A DNA stretch of 64,000 nucleotides from CAZLDI01 sp964558415. Lineage in GTDB: Bacteria > Chloroflexota > Dehalococcoidia > SM23-28-2 > RBG-16-64-32. Every line of letters begins with the position of its first letter. The stretch's first letter is position 1. The position numbers and the translations under genes were made by a program. The notes under the pieces were generated by a model. It saw only the letters and a list, made by a program, of their open reading frames with translations. It was not told the origin of the DNA and did no database searches. Positions 35,341 to 42,373 of this stretch are shown here, piece by piece. The stretch lies in assembly GCA_964558415.1 (NCBI GenBank), contig CAZLDI010000001.1, positions 186,001-250,000 of the forward strand. The letters run 5' to 3'.

Positions 35341-37185
35341 CTAGCTCCCCGCCGCCGCGGCCGGGACGCGCGCCTCGGCGCCGTCCCCAGCTGCCGCCTG
35401 CGAGAGCGCTTCCTCCTGGTCGCGCAGCTCCAGGTCGTAGATCTGGCGGTAGATGCCGTTGCGGCGCAGGAGCTCTTCGTGTTTGCCCCGCTCGACGACA
35501 CTGCCGTCCTGCAGCACCAGGATCTGGTCCGCCATCTTCACCGTGCGCAGCCGTTGCGCGATGACGAACGTCGTGCGGCCACGCATTACCCGCGCCAGCG
35601 ACTGCTGAATCTCGTACTCAGTCTGCGTGTCCACGCTGGAAGTGGAGTCGTCCAGGATCAGGATGCGCGGGTCCATCAGCAGCGTCCGCGCGATTGCGAC
35701 GCGCTGCTTCTGGCCGCCGGAAAGCGTGATGCCGCGCTCGCCGACCCAGGTATCGTAGCCGTCCGGCAACGACTCGATGAAGTCGTGGATGCGCGCCGCC
35801 TTCGCCGCTTGCTCGATCTCCTCGTTGGTCGCGCTCACGACCCCATACGCGATGTTCTCCCGGACGGTGGCGGAAAACAGGAAGACGTCCTGCTGAACGG
35901 TGCCGATCGCGCTGCGCAGCGAGGCCAGCGTCAAGTCGCGGATGTCGGTCCCATCGATGGTGATGCGACCGCCGGTGACGTCGTAGAAGCGCGGCATCAG
36001 GTTGACGACCGTCGTCTTGCCGCTGCCGGTGGGGCCCATGAGCGCGACGACCTGGCCCGGCTTCGCGTCGATATCGATGCTCGAAAGGACCGGGCTGATG
36101 GCGTCGTAGTGGAACGAGACGCCCTCAAAGCGCACGTGGCCCAACGGGTCGCTCAGCGCCGTGGCCGTGGACTTCTCCTTGACCGCGGACTCCGCATCAA
36201 GGATCTCGAATATGCGCTGGCCAGCGGCGTTGGCGCGCGAGACGATCATGATGATAAAGCCCAGAGCGCGGACGGGCATCTGGAGTATGGTCAGGTAGAG
36301 CAGGAACGACGTCAGCTCGCCGATCTCCAGGTTGCCGTTCGCCACCTCGCGGCCACCGAACCAGAGTGTGAGGGCGGTCGCCCCCAGCCAGAGGCCGGTC
36401 AGCGCCGGTGAATTGACCGCCTGGATGCGGCCGGAGGCGTACGAGTGCTGGAACAAGGCTTCCGCCTCGCGCCGGAACTTCTCGCCCTCGTGCTCCTCGC
36501 GCCCGAACGCCTTCACCACCCTCGCGCCTGTGAGCGCCTCCTGGAGCACGGTGGCCAGACGCGCGAGCCCCTCCTGGACCTGCGTCCAGATGGGGCGAAG
36601 CGCCAGCGCCATCACGGTGGAGCGCCAGGCGATGATCGGGAGGAACACCCAGCTCACCAGCGCCAGCTTCCAGCTCATGAACAGCATCAGCACGAGCACG
36701 GCCAGGAGCAGCGCGACGATGTAGACGCCGCGCAGGATGCCCATCGCGATGAACCAGCGCGCCGCCTCTACGTCCTGAGTCGCCCGCGACATCAGCGCTC
36801 CAGTCTGCTGCTCATCGTGGTAGGCGTATGAGAGGCGCTGCAGCCGGTCGTAGATCTTGTTGCGGATGTCGTAGGCCACGCGCTGGCTCAGCCACTCCCC
36901 CAGGTAAGTCTGGCCGAACGCGAAGACGCCGCGCGCGACGGCCGCGCCGACAATAGCGAGTGCGGCGAACACGAGCAGCTCACGCTCGCCCGTGGCGACA
37001 AGTTGGTCGCCTTGTTTTTCGATGCCCAGCCCGTAGTCGATCGCCCAGCGAATGAGCTGGGGCATCGCCAGCACGGTCGCGCCGGAGGAGAATACGCAGA
37101 GTGCGGCGAACGCCACCCGGCGCTTGTAGGGGCCGATGAAGCTGAGAAGTCTTAGCGCGTACACGAAACCCTCACGTGAACCCAC
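35341..37185 (-). CDS. ABC exporter half-transporter, subunit with degenerate Walker B
   Basis: A 614-residue transmembrane-ATPase protein. Walker A GPTGSGKTT and signature LSGGQ are canonical, while Walker B reads ILILDDSTSSVD, with Asp replacing the catalytic Glu. Paired with the next subunit (LSLGQ), this places one degenerate site. Starts GTG at 37185; an in-frame GTG at 37164 preceded by GAGGGT is an alternative. Translationally coupled to the second subunit (TAG then ATG with one base between). Confidence 0.93.
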   Translation of the reverse strand: MGSREGFVYALRLLSFIGPYKRRVAFAALCVFSSGATVLAMPQLIRWAIDYGLGIEKQGDQLVATGERELLVFAALAIVGAAVARGVFAFGQTYLGEWLSQRVAYDIRNKIYDRLQRLSYAYHDEQQTGALMSRATQDVEAARWFIAMGILRGVYIVALLLAVLVLMLFMSWKLALVSWVFLPIIAWRSTVMALALRPIWTQVQEGLARLATVLQEALTGARVVKAFGREEHEGEKFRREAEALFQHSYASGRIQAVNSPALTGLWLGATALTLWFGGREVANGNLEIGELTSFLLYLTILQMPVRALGFIIMIVSRANAAGQRIFEILDAESAVKEKSTATALSDPLGHVRFEGVSFHYDAISPVLSSIDIDAKPGQVVALMGPTGSGKTTVVNLMPRFYDVTGGRITIDGTDIRDLTLASLRSAIGTVQQDVFLFSATVRENIAYGVVSATNEEIEQAAKAARIHDFIESLPDGYDTWVGERGITLSGGQKQRVAIARTLLMDPRILILDDSTSSVDTQTEYEIQQSLARVMRGRTTFVIAQRLRTVKMADQILVLQDGSVVERGKHEELLRRNGIYRQIYDLELRDQEEALSQAAAGDGAEARVPAAAAGS

Positions 37186-37302
37186 GCCCGTCCACGAGAG
37201 CCGACGGCGTTCACTGCTTCGATTCTAGCCGAACCTTAACGCGCACGTAAAGGAACGGAGGCAGCCTCACGAGGCGGGAATTTGACCCTTTCCCGGCCGT
37301 CC

Positions 37303-37332
37303 TTGTCCTCGTTTGCCGTTTCCTTCGATAAT
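37303..37332 (+). promoter_or_regulatory. Promoter of a probably leaderless rimI-like mRNA
   Basis: TTGTCC (37303-37308), 18 bases, GATAAT (37327-37332), then six bases to GTG 37339. Confidence 0.5.
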
Positions 37333-37338
37333 ATCCCC

Positions 37339-38040
37339 GTGCGAATCGCAACGAGATACACGATGCGGCCGATGCGGCTGGCGGACATCCAGCAGGTGAT
37401 GGAGGTGGAACAGCAGTCCTTCCCCTCGATGTGGCCTCCCACGGCGTTCAAGCGCGAGCTCCAGCAGAACCGCCTGGCCCACTACACCGTGCTGGTGGAG
37501 CGCCGCCCGGAGATCGAACCACCGGCGCCGCCCTCCGAGGCGGAGCCGGCGAGCCCGCAGCAGGGGCCCTTCGGGCGTCTCCTGGAGGAGCTCCGCCAGA
37601 TCCTGCACACGGATGAGCCTCAGCCGCTGCCGCCGCCCGAGCAGCGACCGGAGCTGATCGCCGGCTTCATCGGCGTCTGGCTGCTGCCGGACGAGGCCCA
37701 TATCGTGACGTTTGCGGTCAGAGACTCCTACCGTCGCGAGGGGATCGGCGAACTGCTGCTCATTTCGGCGATGGAACTGGCGCAGCGCCGCGGCCAGTCG
37801 ATGGTGACGCTGGAGTGCCGCGTCTCGAACGAGGCGGCATTGGGCCTGTACGGCAAGTACGGCTTCCAGAAGGTGGGCCTGCGCCCACGCTACTACTCCG
37901 ACAACCACGAGGACGCCTACGTGCTGACCGTCTACGGCGTCACCACACCGAAGTACCGCGAGACATTCGCCGCGCTAAGTACCGAGCACCGCCGCCGCTG
38001 GGGCGACATCGACGTCGAAGGCGCCGCGCATGAACCCTGA
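37339..38040 (+). CDS. rimI: RimI-like GNAT N-acetyltransferase with a Pro-rich insertion
   Basis: Ribosomal-protein alanine N-acetyltransferase-like GNAT of 233 residues. The acetyl-CoA site is VRDSYRREGIGELLL, followed by LECRVSNEAALGLYGKYGF, the RimI signature. A Pro/Glu-rich stretch of about 40 residues interrupts the fold after the second strand (ERRPEIEPPAPPSEAE to LPPPEQRPE), so the protein is longer than the usual 150 residues. The GTG start is inferred from the -10 box six bases upstream. Overlaps the next gene by 11 bases. Confidence 0.88.
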   Translation: MRIATRYTMRPMRLADIQQVMEVEQQSFPSMWPPTAFKRELQQNRLAHYTVLVERRPEIEPPAPPSEAEPASPQQGPFGRLLEELRQILHTDEPQPLPPPEQRPELIAGFIGVWLLPDEAHIVTFAVRDSYRREGIGELLLISAMELAQRRGQSMVTLECRVSNEAALGLYGKYGFQKVGLRPRYYSDNHEDAYVLTVYGVTTPKYRETFAALSTEHRRRWGDIDVEGAAHEP

Positions 38041-38422
38041 CCAGCGCGAGATAGCACCGGTGGCGCCGGAGCTCTTCGTCCCGGACGTGGCGGCGGCGGT
38101 GGCATTCTACGCAGAGAAGTTCGGCTTCGCGACCGTGCGAGCCGAGGCCGACTTCGCCATCGTCGCGCTCGGCCGCGCGGTCGTCATGTTTGCCGCCGAC
38201 CATCTGTACGTCGCGATGGGCGGGAGCGTCGAAGGCGCGCGCGGCCTCGCGATCGATGTGCGTGTCATGGTGCCGGACGTCGACGCGATGCACCGCCGAT
38301 GCCACGAGGGCGGCGTGGAGATCGTGCACGACATCGCGAACCGGTACTACGGCCTGCGCGATTTCGTGGCCCGCGACCCGAACGGGTTTCGCATCCGCTT
38401 CGCCGCGCCGCTAGGGGCGTAG
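38030..38422 (+). CDS. VOC-family (glyoxalase/bleomycin-resistance fold) protein
   Basis: A 130-residue vicinal oxygen chelate protein with paired beta-alpha-beta modules: ELFVPDVAAAVAFYAEKFGF in the first half and DVDAMHRRC, ANRYYGLRDFVARDPNGFRIRF in the second. Metal ligand positions are not clear enough to assign catalysis. Begins inside the last codons of rimI. Confidence 0.85.
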   Translation: MNPDQREIAPVAPELFVPDVAAAVAFYAEKFGFATVRAEADFAIVALGRAVVMFAADHLYVAMGGSVEGARGLAIDVRVMVPDVDAMHRRCHEGGVEIVHDIANRYYGLRDFVARDPNGFRIRFAAPLGA

Positions 38423-38448
38423 GGCAGCGCAGCAACGAAACACTCGGT

Positions 38449-38548
38449 GTAGGGGCGAGGCACGCGAGACGACATCGCGTTGAACGGATGGTATGTCGGC
38501 CCTTCGTCGGTCCAACCCCAACCAACGGCGTTCGCGTGCCTCGCCCTA
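38449..38548. repeat. Long inverted repeat of the GTAGGGGCGAGGC family
   Basis: GTAGGGGCGAGGCACGCGA (from about 38450) pairs with TCGCGTGCCTCGCCCTAC (to about 38548) with a single unpaired G, around a loop of about 60 bases. Related GTAGGGGCG heads occur near 38909, 47307, 50801 and 57839. Confidence 0.55.
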
Positions 38549-38611
38549 CGGCGCTGGTTCGCGACAACGCCTTGCTTCGTCCACCCGCCGCCCCTTACGC
38601 TGTCTGTCGAA

Positions 38612-38911
38612 ATGTCCACCGCCACAGAGAAGCTGCAACGACAGCTCGATGCCGTACCGCCGCTACGTGGAAGAGGCCCGGTATCGTACGACTACGGGAA
38701 GTGGGTGGACGCGACGCACCACCTGCTGATCACCCTCTTCGGCGAGGAATCGGCGCAGGCTGGGGCCTTCCTGGACATCGTCGGCGAGGGCGCCGAGGCG
38801 CGCGGTTGGGGCCTGCCTCTGGCGCCGGACAACCCGTGGGGCATGCAGGCCCGCCTCGAGCGGGCGGAGGAGTATCTACTGACGCTTCTCACGGCCACGC
38901 CCCACACGTAG
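38612..38911 (+). CDS. Conserved-looking hypothetical protein, 99 residues
   Basis: Starts MSTATEKLQRQLDAVPPL and contains SYDYGKWVDATHHLL and DNPWGMQARLERAEEYLLTLL. Mostly helical, soluble and acidic. No family recognised and no strong ribosome site; the ATG is chosen because the upstream frame overlaps an inverted repeat. Confidence 0.5.
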   Translation: MSTATEKLQRQLDAVPPLRGRGPVSYDYGKWVDATHHLLITLFGEESAQAGAFLDIVGEGAEARGWGLPLAPDNPWGMQARLERAEEYLLTLLTATPHT

Positions 38912-39047
38912 GGGCGCAGCGACCGCCTTACTCGCTGCACTCGCCCGTTATCACCAGGCATCCCGAACGCGACGAGCACTTCGCCCCACGCATTGCTGCG
39001 CCCAACGCTCGCCCGCGGGACGGCGCCGCGCTGCCCCCAGAATGCAG

Positions 39048-39641
39048 TCAGCACTCGACTTCAATTGGTGCCGGAAGCGGTTGGCCAGGCGGCACGTCTG
39101 TCGCGGCGCTCACCGGTACCATAGCTTCCGCCGCTCGCCGCGCCCGCCCGGGCGACGCCGCGTGTATTTCAACCAGCAAATTAGCTGTGTGCACCAAGAC
39201 TCGTGAGGTTTCTGCGAACCCGATCGCGCCACGGACCGAGAATTGATGGCTCAACTCCGTTTGTACAGGCGAATGATAGTCGCAGTATGGGTAGGTTGTA
39301 ACGGAAAGAGGAGCGGCGAAGCCTTCATCGCCGAACCTCAGCTTGGGAAACTCCTTGAGATAACCCATACCCACACGCCGGATGCGCTCTCCGGTTCGCG
39401 GGATAGTTGTGTCAAAATGGGCCGCGCTGTTAAGCGGCAACCCCTCGAATTCGAGACCGACCCAGTAGACTTCGAATCCCGCCTCAGACTGGGCGCGCAG
39501 CGCGTCCTCCGTGGTCAGCACAATTGGCGTGCCCCCTCCGCCCCACCAGACGCCGTAGCGCAACAGCAAGCCCAGCACGAAGAGCCCCAGCACGAACAGG
39601 GCGAAAGTAACAAATGCTCCCAGGACAATATTGCCTCCCAC
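39048..39641 (-). CDS. Membrane-anchored hypothetical protein
   Basis: About 197 residues: one N-terminal helix (GAFVTFALFVLGLFVLGLLL) then an extracytoplasmic domain with mixed strands and few Cys. No known domain recognised. The start is uncertain; GTG 39641 is taken, although GGGAGG lies just after it and a rare ATT start at 39632 is possible. Follows the cytidylate-kinase-like gene by 16 bases. Confidence 0.6.
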   Translation of the reverse strand: MGGNIVLGAFVTFALFVLGLFVLGLLLRYGVWWGGGGTPIVLTTEDALRAQSEAGFEVYWVGLEFEGLPLNSAAHFDTTIPRTGERIRRVGMGYLKEFPKLRFGDEGFAAPLSVTTYPYCDYHSPVQTELSHQFSVRGAIGFAETSRVLVHTANLLVEIHAASPGRARRAAEAMVPVSAATDVPPGQPLPAPIEVEC

Positions 39642-39657
39642 GGCCGGTCCTGCCCCG

Positions 39658-40350
39658 TTACCCCCCCTTCGACCGCACCGCCGTCTCGATGAGCGCCGTC
39701 GCCGTCTCGAACGAGAGGCGCGAGGTGTCGATGCAGAGGTCGTACAGGTTCGGGTCCTCCACATCCACCTTCCAGAACTTGCGGTAGAAGGCCCCGCGAC
39801 CGCGGTCGCTGTCGTGCGTGCGCCGGGTCGCCTCCTCCATGCCGAGGCCGTCTCGCTCGGCCAGGCGGCCCGCGCGCAGCTTCTGCGGCGCGACGCAGAG
39901 GACGTGCAGCGCCCGCGGGTTGTCCGCGAGGATCATCTGGCTGCCGCGGCCGAGGATCACCACGTCGCCCTTCGCGGACAGGTCGCGGATGATCGTGGAC
40001 ATCGTCTCCAGGTAGATCTCGTCGCTGATCTGCGGCTCCTCGTGCTCGGCCGCCATGTCGGCGTACGTCTTCGAGAGGATCACCTCGAGGCCCGTGGCGC
40101 CGGTCAGAGGGTCGGCGCCGGAGACAGCGGAGCGCTCCAGGAACGTGCGGAAGAGGGACGACAGCCTTTCGCGGAAGCTGCCTCGGCGCTCGTCGTGTTC
40201 TTCGACCGCGCCGACGGTGACGCCGCACTTCTGCGCGGCCTGCACCATCAACTGCTGGTCCACGAAGCCGATGCCGAGGCGCGCGGCCACCATTTCGGCC
40301 ACCTCGCGCGCGCCGCTGGCGATGTTGCCCGACAGGGTCACTACGGGCAT
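39658..40350 (-). CDS. Cytidylate kinase-like family protein
   Basis: A 230-residue P-loop-like protein of the cytidylate_kin2 family. N-terminal MPVVTLSGNIASGAREVAEMVA replaces a standard Walker A; VVILGRGSQMIL and the later RKFWKVDVEDPNLYDLCIDT are characteristic. Nucleotide phosphorylation is plausible but not demonstrated for this subfamily. AAGGAGAA precedes the ATG at 40350; a longer frame upstream is unsupported. Confidence 0.82.
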   Translation of the reverse strand: MPVVTLSGNIASGAREVAEMVAARLGIGFVDQQLMVQAAQKCGVTVGAVEEHDERRGSFRERLSSLFRTFLERSAVSGADPLTGATGLEVILSKTYADMAAEHEEPQISDEIYLETMSTIIRDLSAKGDVVILGRGSQMILADNPRALHVLCVAPQKLRAGRLAERDGLGMEEATRRTHDSDRGRGAFYRKFWKVDVEDPNLYDLCIDTSRLSFETATALIETAVRSKGG

Positions 40351-40499
40351 CTGATTCTCCTTCTCCCCCGCCTCTTCGTTCGCCCCTCCCGAGGGCGACA
40401 CCAGTATACGGCAGCGACGCCGGATGTCAATGCGGCGGAGCGGGGCGCGATGCGCCCGGGAGTCTATGGCGCAGGAGGTTAGACGGCAGTGGGTGGCTC

Positions 40500-40530
40500 C
40501 GCTCATGGTACGAGAACCTCACCATGAGCG
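40500..40530 (+). repeat. REP-like palindrome (ACGAG-NN-CCTC loop family)
   Basis: CGCTCATGGT, loop ACGAGAACCTC, ACCATGAGCG: a perfect 10-bp stem with an 11-base loop. Confidence 0.85.
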
Positions 40531-40600
40531 GTCGGGGGCCTTCCTGGCGCGCGATGTTGCCCGCAGCGTGACTTCCGCCAGGAGTGACAAACGTCTCTTC

Positions 40601-40631
40601 CGCTCATCCTGAGGCACTCGTAGGATGAGCG
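40601..40631 (+). repeat. REP-like palindrome upstream of truncated GIY-YIG copy
   Basis: CGCTCATCCT, loop GAGGCACTCGT, AGGATGAGCG. It is the reverse orientation of the same family and is part of the 193-bp tandem duplication. Confidence 0.85.
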
Positions 40632-40648
40632 AGGCAGGAGGCGCCGAA

Positions 40649-40780
40649 TTGGCATTCTACGTTTACATGCTTCGATGCGCAGACGGTTCAATATACGTGG
40701 GGCACACTGAGAACCTCGAGCTGCGGCTCGCAGCGCATCGGGCGAGGCTGCCCGCTGCTACATGCTCCGACGAGAAGTGA
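40649..40780 (+). pseudogene. Truncated GIY-YIG gene fragment (first tandem copy)
   Basis: From TTG 40649, with AGGAGG 7 bases upstream, 43 codons encode AFYVYMLRCADGSIYVGHT, then LELRLAAHRAR, before the frame runs into the next repeat and stops. It holds the GIY-YIG N-terminal half only. Duplicated at 193-bp offset with the following copy. Confidence 0.75.
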
Positions 40781-40793
40781 CAAACGTCTCTTC

Positions 40794-40824
40794 CGCTCAT
40801 CCTGAGGCACTCGTAGGATGAGCG
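40794..40824 (+). repeat. REP-like palindrome upstream of second GIY-YIG copy
   Basis: Identical to 40601-40631, displaced by exactly 193 bases. Confidence 0.85.
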
Positions 40825-40841
40825 AGGCAGGAGGCCCCGAG

Positions 40842-41170
40842 TTGGCATTCTACGTTTACCTGCTTCGATGCGCAGACGGTTCTATATACGTGGGGCACAC
40901 CGAGGCCTCGAGCTGCGGCTCGCAGCGCATCGGGCGAGGCGCTATTCGGGATACACCTCGAAGCGTCTGCCGGTCTCGCTGATCTTCTCTAGCGACTTCG
41001 GCACGCGTGACGAAGCCTTCACGGCCGAACGTCAGATCAAGGGCTGGTCGCGGGCCAAGAAGTTAGCGCTTGCACGCGGAGAATGGGACGTGGTGGTGCA
41101 ACTGGCGTCTGTGCGATCGCCCGATAGGCTCCGAACATCCACGTTATTCGGTGCAGGCGAAAGGGTGTAA
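40842..41170 (+). pseudogene. GIY-YIG endonuclease gene with a one-base frameshift (second tandem copy)
   Basis: The TTG start frame encodes AFYVYLLRCADGSIYVGHTE, then one base is missing relative to copy 1 (GAGAACCTCGAG versus GAGGCCTCGAG). The remaining protein continues in another frame: LELRLAAHRARRYSGYTSKR, DEAFTAERQIKGWSRAKKLAL and onward to 41170. The catalytic Glu region (AERQIKGW) is thus separated from the GIY-YIG half. Either a genuine pseudogene or a base-level error. Confidence 0.8.
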
Positions 41171-41209
41171 CCCGCGTTCATCAAGCGCCGTACGTTTTCA
41201 CAACCGGGG

Positions 41210-41809
41210 TCAGTCTGCATCGAACGCGATCCGTATGCAGTCGCCGTCCCGCGGGATGTACTGCGGGCTCACGACCTGGAACTCGCGCTCCGTGAGCGAT
41301 GTGCAGGCCGCGGTCGCTTCCGCGAACGACGCGCCGGGCTGCCCGCCGGAGAGCGGGTGGATGCCGCTGTCCGCGCGGAGGACGCGCAACGACGGTCGGC
41401 GGCCGTCCGGGCAGCTGTCCCTTGCCGTATCGAGCAACTGCGAGTGCTGCGGCAGGCGCAGCGTCGTCCCGGTCAGCTCGCCGCCCTCGTACCGTATCCA
41501 GCTCGCGACGCTCGCACCGGCGCCCTCGCCCGCGGCCGACGTGGGGTGCAAATGAATGATGCCGTCTCCGTGTGTGTGGATGCCGGCCGCGTTCGCCGCC
41601 TCCGCGAAGAGCGGCTGGATGATCCCGCAGACGCTGACCTCGTACGCCGCGTGCCAGTGGTCGCCGATCCTCGGACCATCACTAGCGCCAGCATCGTCGT
41701 CGCCGGCTGAAGCCTTCACGATGATCATGCCGCCCATCGCCGCGAACAGGGCGGCGGCGAGAGGGGGCAGAACCGCGAGGGAGAGACGGCGGATGCGAGA
41801 AGCGTGCAT
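41210..41809 (-). CDS. Membrane-anchored His-rich HWHA-domain protein, paralogue 3
   Basis: A 199-residue protein with an N-terminal signal/anchor, then DHWHAAYEVSVCG and, further on, GIHTHGDGIIHLHP. The two motifs supply at least five His and one Cys, suggesting metal binding outside the membrane. It has no cupredoxin-like tail. The C-terminal half is more divergent than in the two paralogues upstream in the same operon (gap 12 bases). No named family recognised. Confidence 0.72.
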   Translation of the reverse strand: MHASRIRRLSLAVLPPLAAALFAAMGGMIIVKASAGDDDAGASDGPRIGDHWHAAYEVSVCGIIQPLFAEAANAAGIHTHGDGIIHLHPTSAAGEGAGASVASWIRYEGGELTGTTLRLPQHSQLLDTARDSCPDGRRPSLRVLRADSGIHPLSGGQPGASFAEATAACTSLTEREFQVVSPQYIPRDGDCIRIAFDAD

Positions 41810-41821
41810 TGCGAAGCCCGC

Positions 41822-42355
41822 CTAGAACGGCGATTCCAGCGGCATCGGCTGGTCTAGCGGCTCCGGCCCGAACGGCCCGAACGAGAGGGTGACGCCGTCC
41901 CCGTCGTGCGGGATATATTGGCTCCAATCGTCCAGCCTCTCGCTGTTGACGAACACCTGGAGCTCACCCCCCGAGCCGTCGGGGCACTCGTCACCATTCC
42001 GGTACGTGACCGTGCTGCCAATCATGCGGATCTCGGTGTCCGTCAGCCTGCCCTCCCCACACTCAAACCACTTCACGAGACGCGAACCCGAACCCTTCTC
42101 CGACTCGTTGAACGGGTGGATGTGGATGATGCCGTCGCCCTGCGTGTTCACGCCGCCTTCGAACGTCGGCGCATTGGGCTGTCGCTCGCCGCACACGAAG
42201 AAGCGGTATCCGGCATGCCAGTGGTCGTTGATAGCGGGCGACGGGTCCAGGCGTTCGACGTCAAACACCAGGAAGATAGCCAGGACCGTAAGAACAGCCC
42301 CTGCTCCACACGGCAGGAGGACGAGCAGCGCGCGTCGCAGTCCCGCGGAACTCAA
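41822..42355 (-). CDS. Membrane-anchored His-rich HWHA-domain protein, paralogue 2
   Basis: A 177-residue protein with one N-terminal helix, NDHWHAGYRFFVCGERQPNA and GDGIIHIHPF. The HTH part of the His motif is changed (VNTQGDG), so one metal ligand may be lost. A C-terminal strand-rich part with CPDGSGGELQVFVN is shared with the 528-residue paralogue. The start is TTG 42355 because no ATG precedes the helix. Eighteen bases after the large paralogue. Confidence 0.7.
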   Translation of the reverse strand: MSSAGLRRALLVLLPCGAGAVLTVLAIFLVFDVERLDPSPAINDHWHAGYRFFVCGERQPNAPTFEGGVNTQGDGIIHIHPFNESEKGSGSRLVKWFECGEGRLTDTEIRMIGSTVTYRNGDECPDGSGGELQVFVNSERLDDWSQYIPHDGDGVTLSFGPFGPEPLDQPMPLESPF

Positions 42356-42373
42356 GCGAGCTACTCCGTCCAG

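Larger units (their letters stand above)
40351..40648. other. Non-coding, palindrome-rich gap
   Basis: No credible gene. It contains REP-like palindromes at 40500-40530 and 40601-40631 and the start of a 193-bp tandem duplication. Confidence 0.5.
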
